From Liolophura sinensis (taxonomy: Eukaryota; Mollusca; Polyplacophora; Chitonida; Chitonidae), in assembly GCF_032854445.1 (NCBI RefSeq), contig NC_088297.1:5517991-5581990 (forward strand): 64,000 nt of DNA, given 5' to 3'. The position numbers were made by a program, and so were the translations under genes. The notes below the pieces were generated by a model that worked only from the letters and a program-made list of their open reading frames with translations, was not told the DNA's origin and ran no database searches. This document shows positions 26,564-36,100 of this stretch, piece after piece. Every line of letters begins with the position of its first letter. The stretch's first letter is position 1.

Positions 26564-26706
26564 TGGGAGGAAACGTGGCAGAGTCCGGTGGAAACCCACG
26601 ACCATCCGCAGGAAGATGCCGGACTTTCTCACAGCGACCGCATTTGTGAAAGGCTCCTGGGTCATTGCACCATGCTGGCACGCTAAACGCCTCGGCCACG
26701 GCGGCC
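26480..26706 (-). mobile_element. SINE family A, minus strand, near full length
   Basis: Tail (TATTTATTTGATTGATG), core GTGGGAGGAAACGTGGCAGA, and a tRNA-like head ending CTCGGCCACGGCGGCC. A short internal deletion lies near the centre. Confidence 0.92.
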
Positions 26707-27048
26707 ATAAGAACATGCACCGTTTCAATGGGATTACATATTAAACGTTAACACAACACAAGATTCGAGAACGGTACTGTAATATTTCAACCTTTTCGCA
26801 TGTTTGCAAGGTGTTTATTCAAGCAGATTCTCAAGGCATTATTCTGTGTAGACTGATAAATTTATAGCAATCCAACCAATGTATTTTTGTCTCCAAAATC
26901 TAATTATAATTGTGCATAAATTGCACTGAAAGCTGCTTTTTCATATGCGAAAAGATAGAGGAATTAGGAAATGTCTTAATTCTAGACCAGGGAGGCCTGA
27001 TAAATTGCAACTAACATCACTGCATTTTCTTTACCCAATTGTACAACC

Positions 27049-27145
27049 GGCCCCCATGGCTCAGTTGGTAGAGCTTCCGCTGCTGTGGCGGTAGATGCAG
27101 GGTCAATCCTGGGTCGGGTCAAAGAGGAAGTTTTAAAGAGACTTG
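27049..27145 (+). mobile_element. SINE family B, 5' fragment
   Basis: tRNA-like head CCGGCCCCCATGGCTCAGTT (A box TGGCTCAGTTGG) and B-box-like GGGTCAATCC, then CAAAGAGGAAG and TTTTAAAG as in the longer copies at 38664 and 49440. The 3' half is absent. Confidence 0.75.
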
Positions 27146-27275
27146 ATTGTTAATGGTGACGACGGATGGCAGAGAGCAAAGCAATCTACTGAAGAAAAAA
27201 AATGGCGGCTTTTGGTAGCAGAGAATATTCGACACTGTGTGCCAACAGAAATCAGCGAGGGGATCGAGAGCGGTC

Positions 27276-27281
27276 TATATA
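27276..27281 (+). promoter_or_regulatory. TATA-like box left of the transposon
   Basis: TCTATATAGG lies 40 bp before the left end of the composite transposon. If the transposon is removed, this box falls about 58 bp upstream of the hydrolase ATG at 33127, a spacing that fits a core promoter with a short 5' UTR. Inference from position only. Confidence 0.35.
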
Positions 27282-27320
27282 GGTCAAGGCAGGTCAGTGT
27301 CACTGTGCAGCTTGACCTGA

Positions 27321-27398
27321 AATTCGCGACTTTCCAGTTCAGCGCCTCCTAGCGGATGGTCGTACACGGACGACTGTCATGGCCGCGTATGGGGTCAT
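27321..27398 (+). repeat. Left terminal inverted repeat
   Basis: Pairs with 33036-33114. Shared blocks include TTTCCAGTTCAGCGCCTCC and ATGGCCGCGTATGGGGTCAT, with a more diverged centre. Weaker similarity (AGTTT, then CTGTT) continues some 25 bp inwards. Confidence 0.93.
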
Positions 27399-27871
27399 CG
27401 GGCCGTCTCTAAGTTTTTTCTGTTATCAGGCGCCAGTTTCATTCCAAAGCCGCAAGAAAATCAAGGTAAAGTGAATTAACAGGACAAACTGTTTATAATG
27501 ATTCACTGAATGGTTGTGAGAAGGGTATAGGACTTAAAATAGTACTGTTTACACAAAATACAACCAGCTAGCTTAGCCTCAACAACAACAACACAATTTA
27601 CAATGTTCTAACCTTCGCAGTACTTTGGCGTTTGTAAGATGGAAAGTCTCTCCCGAGAACTGCTTTGTAGTGTAATACGCCTTACTTTAATCCCGTAGAG
27701 ACTTGTTTATGTATGCACATGTTGTAAGCTTTTAAAACATAATAGGTCTATCAGCTGTAATTTAGTTTATGGATAGGTAGACTTATTCATTTAAATGTGA
27801 ATGAATACATGTATGATTATATTCATTTTTCAATGATGTTCTAATTTTGTTTAAACAGTTCGCCTAGAGCC

Positions 27872-29809
27872 ATGAATTGCAAGAGAAAGAAACAAACTGT
27901 GGCTGAAGATATCAGTGATGCAAAAACCAGAAAGGAGGACACTCGCCTTTATTGTTTATGTAAACAATTAGATGATCCTGATAGAACAATGATCCAGTGT
28001 GATTTTTGTGACGAATGGTTCCATCCTGCCTGTGTTGATCTGGAAGAGGGTGAAGTTAATGATGTTGGAAGATGGTACTGCCCACCATGTACAGATGTTA
28101 TGGCACTAAATCCATCACTGTCGCGTAAAGGTATAGAAAACGGGGTCATTTTACTTCTACTTACTTTTGGGCACATTAATATTATATTGACTGTTTATTG
28201 TAATGACTTAATTGATCTGACAGTGTTAATATGTTAGGCTATTTTCAGTCAGCTGTTACAATCATATTTGTAAAGTAACACGTCAGGACAGAAAAAGTTA
28301 ACCCAGTCATGTGGTAATTTGTCAAAACTGCGTTTCAGGTTTCTTGGGTTTCAAGGGAGAGTAGCACCGAAAGAGGGATGGGGAGAAGAATTTTTGTTGG
28401 AGGACATCGATGAGTCTGTCATTCAAGTAGAAACCAAAAGACATCGTGTTGAAGGCTGGAACCTGTTTCGAGAAGGTCGTGTTACTGGACTGAGCAGCAA
28501 TAAAAACGGAAATTATGTATATTTCCGTAGTCAGTGTCAGGCATCCATGAGACAGCTGTCCTATAATGTGTTTATCTGTTTCAAGGGCAGTCGAAGGCTT
28601 AAGTGGTCAACCTGTTCGTGCCCTGCTGGAATCGATGGCCAGTGTAAGCATCTTGTGGCAACTTTGTATTGTTTGATAGATCTGTACAGACTAGGGATAA
28701 ACAAAATCCCAGATGCTAAGACATGCACACAAAAACTTCAAATGTGGCATGTCCGAAAACCTGTGACAGACGAACCACTGCTTTTTTCTGACATAAACTT
28801 TGTTAAGCATGACCCAGAGAGACCAGCAAAAGGGGACCTTGGTTGTAGTGTGAAGCAACATAATCCTGTACTTGAGTTTGCAAGCACTGTGACACAGGTA
28901 AAAATTCAGAAACTTGTTAACTTATATGATTCCAATTGTATTAAGTTACCAGTCATAGACACCATCAGGACCAATCAATGTATTCCAGTGTTGCCTAAAC
29001 AGCAAATGGATGGAAGCCTTCATTCTGAACTTTTTGAATTAATGAATGGAACAGAATATAACTTTAGTGTGGATGATTACACAACTAAATTGACTGCATC
29101 AGAGAAACAACACTACAGTTCCATTGTGGAAGTAAATATTGAAACATCTAGATGTATTGAAAAGAAAACTCGATTACAGAGTAAGAGTAAGTTTTGGTTT
29201 GACCAGCGCCAACATAGAATAACGGCATCCAACTTTGGGACTTTCTGTAGACTAAAATCATGTACTAATCCAATAACAACTTTCAATAGAAAGCAGAAGT
29301 TTTTCACGTGCAGAAGTGTCCGCCATGGTGTAGATTATGAGTCAGCTGCATTTGCCAAGTATAGTGAAGTCCAACCCTGTGAAAGTTGCTCAGCAGGTTT
29401 AATAATAAATCCCAAAATACCATATTTAGGTGTTAGTCCTGATAAAATTGTGCTTACCAACAGTGAATTGAAACTTGTAAAAGTTAAGTGCCCTTACAGT
29501 GTGTTTCAAAAGAAAGTCAAAATTTGTCAACAAATTAAGGAAAATAATTTCTACTTAAAATATGTTGACGGAGAGGTGAAACTGTCTGAGACTCATGATT
29601 ATTTTTATCAAATTCAAGGTCAGCTTAATATTACTGGTGTAAATATTTGTGATATGGTGGTGTTTGTGCCTCCAGATGATATTGTTATTGTTTCCATTAA
29701 AAAAGACAAACACTTTTTTGAAAACAAAATGCTCCCAAAGCTATCTGATATTTATTTCCATCATTTGTTGGCTAGCTTTGTTGATCGCCTCCAATACACT
29801 CATTTGTAG
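27872..29809 (+). CDS. PHD finger - SWIM - YqaJ nuclease-like protein (transposon-encoded)
   Basis: Two coding exons. Exon 1 starts at ATG 27872 (GAGCCATGA, just after an acceptor ending TTTAAACAG) and encodes a PHD finger at residues ~28-75 with the Cys4-His-Cys3 pattern (YCLC, QCDFC, FHPAC, YCPPC). Exon 2 continues to 29809. The junction is inferred: donor AAAG|GTATAG at 28130 with acceptor TTTCAAG at 28355 keeps phase; the stronger-looking CAG at 28338 does not. The product would be about 570 residues. A SWIM zinc finger (CSCPAGIDGQCKHL) lies near residues 172-190. A YqaJ-type PD-(D/E)XK nuclease fold runs from about 370 to 520 (HRITASNF, GVSPDKIV, KCPY, QIQGQL). The ExK motif reads KVK (codon AAA at 29480-29482), so the catalytic Glu is lost. 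Presumed role: accessory nuclease or DNA-binding partner of the neighbouring transposase. Poly(A) signal AATAAA at 30099. Confidence 0.85.
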
Positions 29810-30098
29810 AAATATTAAGCATTTTCAATTGTCATGTCAGAATTACATATTGTGGAGCAATGTTTTTCAAGAATGTCCAGTCATCATTTACTCTATTTAC
29901 ATGCACATGTGTATGACTGGAGAAATATGCCTACATACCATAGATTCGTTAATCACATTTCCATTTGTTATTTTCCCATGATACTAATAATGAAGCATTT
30001 TCAATCAAATTGTAAGAGAGTTTGAAGGAACTTCATCTATTATATAGAGCAAGTGATGATAATGTATATGTCTCCTTTGAGTATGATGAGTTTCCTTA

Positions 30099-30104
30099 AA
30101 TAAA
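30099..30104 (+). terminator. Poly(A) signal AATAAA
   Basis: Canonical hexamer 290 nt after the stop codon of the PHD-SWIM-YqaJ gene and before the convergent transposase gene. Confidence 0.55.
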
Positions 30105-30488
30105 AGTAAAGCCAAGTGAAACAAAATTTGTTCGCAGTGTCAGATGATATGTAACAATTCCATCCCATGCCAATCCTGAATTGTTGTAATTCACTTCTTG
30201 AAGCCAGCCAATGTATTATGAAATAATTTTTTTTTACTTATTATCAACTTACATTTAGTTGATTGATAATGCTGTACTTAAGAATTTTTTACTCATATGA
30301 GGGCTCGTGAAGTGTATGGTTGAAGAAAACCATAGTTTATTGGAGTAAACCATCGACCTTCGCCAAGTACCTGATAACCTACTGACTCGAAGCTGCAGTT
30401 AAAGCCCTTTGATGTTCGAGCAAACGAGAAGCAATTCTAATCTTTAAAACCAGTTTACTTTAGACAAAGTGCTAACTGATCTAAGTTA

Positions 30489-31995
30489 CTAACTTTTAAA
30501 TAATGTACCTGTAAAGTTTGACAAATGGCCACACACAAGCCAAACTTTCTCTATCATTGGACACAAAGATATAGGAACAATGTTCCGAATGATCTCAAAT
30601 TCCTTAACTTTTCTCACTGCTCGTTCTACATGAACTCGCACAGCTGCAACTCCCCTTGAGAATTTTAACTGTTCATCTGTGAACTGCTGTTGTCCATGCA
30701 GAAATGGTGGAATAATAAGAGAAGCCCCCCTTCTTTCAACATCTTCGCGAATGTCAAATCCCCGATCAACCATGAGGCTATCACCATCTTCCAGTAAGTC
30801 TAGGAGCCCACAGTGACGAATAATCTTTTTGTCAGAACATCTCCCAGCATATAATGGCGAAATAAAAGTAAGTTGACCTACCGGAGAAATTGCAATGAGT
30901 CCCTTCGCAGTGTTGTGGTGTTTGTAAGATGAGAAAGTCTCTCTTTGACAGTCAGATGCAGATGGTTGTTCAATGAATAGTTCTGTACAGTCCACAATAG
31001 CACGTGTTGTTGAATAATGTTCTCTAAAGCATGCCGGCATGGTCTTTCGCACTTGTTCAGCTTTTGGCCAGATTGGTAATGATCGAAATCTATCTGCTAA
31101 AAAAATAATCCATGTGTTGACAATTTTAGATACATGACCCTCAGATATGCTATACAGATCACCAATTAACCTTTCTTGTAGTCCTTTACGAAGACGCACT
31201 AGTGTTATGAAGAGCTCTTCCATTGGTGAGAGTGATCTAGATGGTCCACGTTTCTTTAATAAGTCATACGGTGTACCAGATGATGTGTTCTCTGTGCCCA
31301 CATAATATAAAAAATTACATTCTGGCTGAAGAAACTGAAAAAAACATGATAAAGATATATAAGACTGAAATCCTGTATAGTACTTTATGTCACTGTCAGA
31401 ATTGCAAAATCTGAGCAAAGTAAACTTTTCTTCATAGCGCAGTGTCATCAGATTTAAATTGGTCTGTAAAACAGAGGCTTTATCAGGTGAGACGCTAGGT
31501 TCATAATCTTCTAAACTGTCATCCCCACTACTGCTGCTCTCCAAATATCTTCTCAAAGTTGTAGGATATATAGTATACATAGCCCCATCAGTGTATTGGC
31601 GGGAATAAGAATGCTCCTCCACAGAAAACTGTTGAAGACCTGTAGCTGCTTTGTTCTCCTTGTTCTCGGATGCTACTGAGGAAATCTGTTTCTTAATCTT
31701 TCTCCTAGAATGCTGAGTGGAGGTGCCTTTACACCAATGAAAAACTGTTGGAATGGCATCCTTCACAAGACGTCTTATGCCTTGGTGTTTTGGATAACAA
31801 TCCTCTGTAAAATGTAAAGAGCACACACGAGTGTGTCTGTTTATGGCAAAATCTTTACCAATGTCTCTCCTTATGTTCACAATCCATTTTTTTTACCAAA
31901 TCTTTGTCCGAAGGGAAACTGTGAAATGACAAATGTTTACAGCTCTCAAGTCTAGTGTCACTTGAACACAAAGGCACACGGCAATGATGAGGCAT
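30489..31995 (-). pseudogene. THAP-domain DDE transposase, one-base frameshift in THAP domain
   Basis: Reading leftward from ATG at 31995, the first 35 codons encode the start of a THAP zinc finger (MPHHC, then PLC). The frame then breaks in a run of eight A (plus-strand T8 at 31887-31894). Seven would keep frame into the next part, which carries the conserved Trp, VCSLHF (the C-x2-H half of the C2CH site) and DAIPTVF, the THAP AVPTF-like motif. The remaining ~460 residues are a DDE_Tnp_4-type nuclease. The three acidic residues are visible in IVDCTE, LMVDRGF and HVERAV, with conserved surroundings such as SSYKHHNTAKGL. The C-terminus (HLSNF) is complete. The gene converges on the YqaJ gene within the same transposon. 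The frameshift may be genuine decay or a homopolymer sequencing error. Without it the protein would be about 500 residues and apparently functional. Confidence 0.87.
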
Positions 31996-33035
31996 TTTAG
32001 ATTCTTTCTGGAAGCAAACAGAAGAATAAGTTGTCAGTATAAGTGTAGATCTAGCATCCCTTCGTCTCTTTTATACCATTCTTTATGTACAAGAACATGA
32101 ATAAGGTTTATTAAGTCCAAAATATTTCAAAAACATTGAATACCAATAGTAAACTATACATTTTAACAGGCCTATATTTAGCTGTGAACCTAAATGAACA
32201 CCTAGATTGCACATGCATTCAAAACATGCTAAATGGATATATTTTTCTTAGAGCAATTTATGAACTAGTCAGAAATTACTACCTATGTATTTTATGCACT
32301 ATGCATTACAAAGTAGCCTTAAAATTTAAATTCAAAATTCCCCCACCAAGACTACATTGGTTAATGTAATTCTGAAATCAAGCAACACATTCATGAGATT
32401 TACGGAAGCAAACAGCTCCAGATATGTTGGATTGATCATGAGCGACATGCGCCACAGTTCACGCAGACATTAGAATTGTTGTCAATCCTCTGCCCTCTGT
32501 AAATGCCTATGAGCTAAAGTTTTCACGGCAATCATGTCTGTTCGTGAAATAATCCCATTTTCCTAGTGTATAGGATTTATTACCTTATCAAGATGGTGGT
32601 AGACCCTGAAAGTGTTACTGCCATAGTCCATGTTTGTCAAGGTCAATATAAGATTAAGTTAGATAATGTGTAAGAGCGTGAGGTTCGCCAGGGAAGACGA
32701 AATTACTGTAGACAGCGGTAAAAGTCGCTTACTGACAATCCGACACATTTGGGGATGTACTTTCTGTTAGTTTCACAGCTGTGTTGCTCGATCTCAGAGT
32801 GTTACATTCTGCATCTAAGAAACATTTACTGAACATGAAAGTGTTGTTGTTGTTTCAACGAGTCCGCTGCATCTACGTTGTCGAAGTATTGTATTTTAAC
32901 ACTAAATATGAGTTTCATGCAAAACACACGTGAGTATATAGATACATGGTTATTTCTAATCCCTCACCTCAATCACGCAGATGTCATGAAAAGAAAAAGA
33001 CGACAGCTTTTGTGGAAAACAGGCGAAACTGCTAC

Positions 33036-33114
33036 ATGACCCCATACGCGGCCATGACATTCCTCCGTGTGCGATTCACCCGCTAGGAGGCGCTGAACTG
33101 GAAAGGGGCGAATT
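33036..33114 (-). repeat. Right terminal inverted repeat
   Basis: Reverse complement of 27321-27398 with roughly 80-85% identity. The outer end AATT lies 12 bp before the ATG of the hydrolase gene. Confidence 0.93.
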
Positions 33115-33126
33115 GACTCTCTGGCC

Positions 33127-36100
33127 ATGCTGTTAGCGAGATTTACCGGATGCACGCGGTCACTGCAGTCTGTCCTCCACAATCTACCGGCGATGGCAAG
33201 TTCTGGAGATAGGTAAGCAACATGATATACACAACGATAAAGTGTGAACTGATTGTTGTAACGGAAACTGGGATCCATGTAGCCCAAAGACGTGTAGAAC
33301 GGTGTGCATGCGACATGCAGCTGTCAACAACGTCCGGTCTAGCCGAAACAGTAACACAAAGGGTGCTATCAACCTGCGGATGTTCGTGGGTTTCCCCCGG
33401 CTCTGCCCGGTTTCCTCTCACCATAATGCTGGTTGTATAAGTGAAATATTCTCGAGTACGGCGTAAACACCAATCAAATAAATAAATAAATAAATAAACA
33501 AAGGGTGCTGTCGATATTTCTGGTTGTCAAGGTGTTGTACGTTATAGTACTAGTATATATGACTATCGGCCTGGACTGTATACTGTTGGGAATGCCAACT
33601 AAGGTTAATAGTACAGTATTGTGTCTGGAGGGTCTAGATAGTAGGCCTAGATGTTAGCGAAGGGACCTTGATAACGGGTCGCATTTACTAATGGAGGCTG
33701 AGTGGTTAATCATGCTCATGTGACGCTTATAGACTTAATTTAGTGTGCGTGACAATATTTCCATTCTATAGACCTTTACAACTTGCTGGGATTGGTTGAA
33801 TAGGTCATTTTCACAGGAGATTTCGCCGACTGTTTGACAGCCGGGAGTAAGGGAGATCACTCCTACGGCATGAGCAATGAAGTGAGTGGTTGGAATTTCG
33901 GCATTTGATACTTACAAATAGCCAAGTGCAGTTTGCATGGCTTTGTGTAAGTGTATCAAGCTTTATTAGAAATCTCTTGATAGATAGCTCATGACTTTAA
34001 GTTAAAGTAGTTAAAGATGCTTGTCTTTCAGTTGCTATTGGTCAAGTGAAATGCGGCTTTAAACCAGTCTTGGACAGGTAATTGTTGAATTTCTCAGCTG
34101 TCATTACGTGGAGCATTACTTAAAGAAACTACGGATAAATACTACATTGAGTAATTACAAAAGGTAAACTTAATGAAGGTAAGTCATCCCTAAATCGCCG
34201 CAGATTCCACTTACACCGAATTCTTCAAATATTTACAGCAAACGGTCTGTGGAACAAACAGTATACGGTATTTGATTTAACTAATCATACCGTGCCCTCA
34301 GGAAAAGTATCAACGCAACCGATTTTTTAGAAATTATCATAGTGCAAAGCTCTCATAAATCGAATAGGCATATCAGGAATCTCGCGAGTTCACGCTGGTT
34401 TAGAGTGATAAAAAAAAGTGGAGGCTCTCACAAACTAACGTGGATAAAAGACGTGATTTTACGGTAGCTTCTAACTGCGCCGTTGAGCCGACAGACCCGA
34501 CAAAGCGAGATGTATATTCAGTCAAGCAAATACCGTGAATCCCGCCTTTGAGCTATGTTAGTTTGTGAGAGCTCTCACTTTATCTCGTCTAAACCAACGT
34601 GAACTCGCAATTAGTGAGTAGAAAAAGACCGAATACAAGTGAAGGATTGATTATGGCTTAGCACCACACTGGTAGTGTTACTGGCATATCGTGACGACCA
34701 ATACAAGCGAATAACCCTACCTGTATCTGTTCATTTAAACCCCACCATTCCTGCAGCACGATAAGACCTTTCTTGGACTGAGTTACGTCCCCTTGTAGAA
34801 CACCCGTAATGCTGACCACCGTCGTATAAGTGAAATATTCATGAGTACGCCGTAAAACACCAATCAAATAAATAAATAAATAAACACATATTCTTCTTTC
34901 TTTTAAATGATATGACAGCACACGACGCATCTTACCTCCATATGGCTCTCCACATATACGTGTACAACGTCCGCTGCCATCAAGTAGAATCACGTAGAAC
35001 TTGTAACTTGTAACTTCAAACTTGAATAGGTAAACTGATTCTGATTTGAAGTTTATAACTAAAGGTCTGCAGTATATATTAAGTGAAAACAGTGACGTCA
35101 AACTACAATCAAATAAATAAATAAATGGATTTTAAGTTTGTGTTTTAAACCAACGTCAAGTGGAATAGAGTAGGCCTACCGTTGTCCAATTTGTCACGAT
35201 CAGTTTGTCATCCCTGTCGCCTCTCATTTTGAAAATGAGGCTTAGTGGTTAGCGTGCTTGTGCAGCGCGCGGTTTCCTCTGACCAGAATGCTGGGTGCCG
35301 TCGTATAAGTGAAAGTTTCTTCAGTACTAAGTAAAACGCCGATGGAGTAAAAAATAAAAAATAAATAAATAGTATATAACTTGGTGAAATAATTTATAAT
35401 GGTGGACGTATCTCTACCAGAACCAGACATCGTTTTTCACAAAGTAATGAGTTAATCAAAAATATCAATGTGTCCAGTAATTTAGCAATCAAATTTTAAG
35501 TCAAATGTTATATATTCCTCAGAGGCGTTGCTCATTCTGCTAAAGAGCGCGTCACCTTCCCGTCGGAGAACAAAGCGGGAAATGGCGAAGGTGTTCTACA
35601 AGGGGACGTAACTCAGTCCAAGAAAGGTCTTATCGTGCTGCAGGAATGGTGGGGTTTAAATGAACAGATACAGGTAGGGTTATTCGCTTGTATTGGTCGT
35701 CACGATATGCCAGTAACACTACCAGTGTGGTGCTAAGCCATAATCAATCCTTCACTTGTATTCGGTCTTTTTCTACTCACTAATTGCGAGTTCACGTTGG
35801 TTTAGACGAGATAAAGTGAGAGCTCTCACAAACTAACATAGCTCAAAGGCGGGATTCACGGTATTTGCTTGACTGAATATACATCTCGCTTTGTCGGGTC
35901 TGTCGGCTCAACGGCGCAGTTAGAAGCTACCGTAAAATCACGTCTTTTATCCACGTTAGTTTGTGAGAGCCTCCACTTTTTTTATCACTCTAAACCTGCG
36001 TGAACTCGCGAGATTCCTGATATGCCTATTCGATTTATGAGAGCTTTGCACTATGATAATTTCTAAAAAATCGGTTGCGTTGATACTTTTCCTGAGGGCA

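Larger units (their letters stand above)
27321..33114. mobile_element. Composite DNA transposon with YqaJ-type and THAP-DDE genes
   Basis: A 5.79-kb unit bounded by ~78-bp inverted repeats. Inside are a rightward gene for a PHD-SWIM-YqaJ protein and a leftward gene for a THAP-domain DDE transposase, arranged tail to tail. A two-gene element with a YqaJ-like nuclease and a THAP transposase is the organisation I recall for the ISL2EU superfamily of eukaryotic DNA transposons; I cannot check this here. The flanks read GA outside AATT on both sides, so the target duplication may be GA (2 bp), or AATT itself may be duplicated; the sequence does not decide. The transposase DDE triad is intact, but its THAP domain is frameshifted and the nuclease lacks a key Glu, so this copy is probably not autonomous. 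Confidence 0.88.
34117..34804 (+). repeat. Left arm of a ~688-bp inverted duplication
   Basis: Reverse complement of 35590-36276 at about 99% identity; the few differences seen include one A-run length change and CGCTGG versus CGCAGG. It contains an inverted copy of hydrolase exon 2 (34721-34804) and a MITE. It lies entirely within hydrolase intron 1. Confidence 0.95.

Noticed and set aside
28131-28237. Extension of the PHD exon to a stop at 28237
   Set aside because: The residues after LSRK turn hydrophobic and featureless; a donor at 28130 and a phase-compatible acceptor at 28355 fit an intron, and the SWIM-YqaJ part follows.
34658-35101. A 147-residue minus-strand frame containing hydrolase-like sequence
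   Set aside because: Only 28 codons are hydrolase, from the inverted exon copy; the rest is SINE tail and intron sequence, so it is a duplication fragment.
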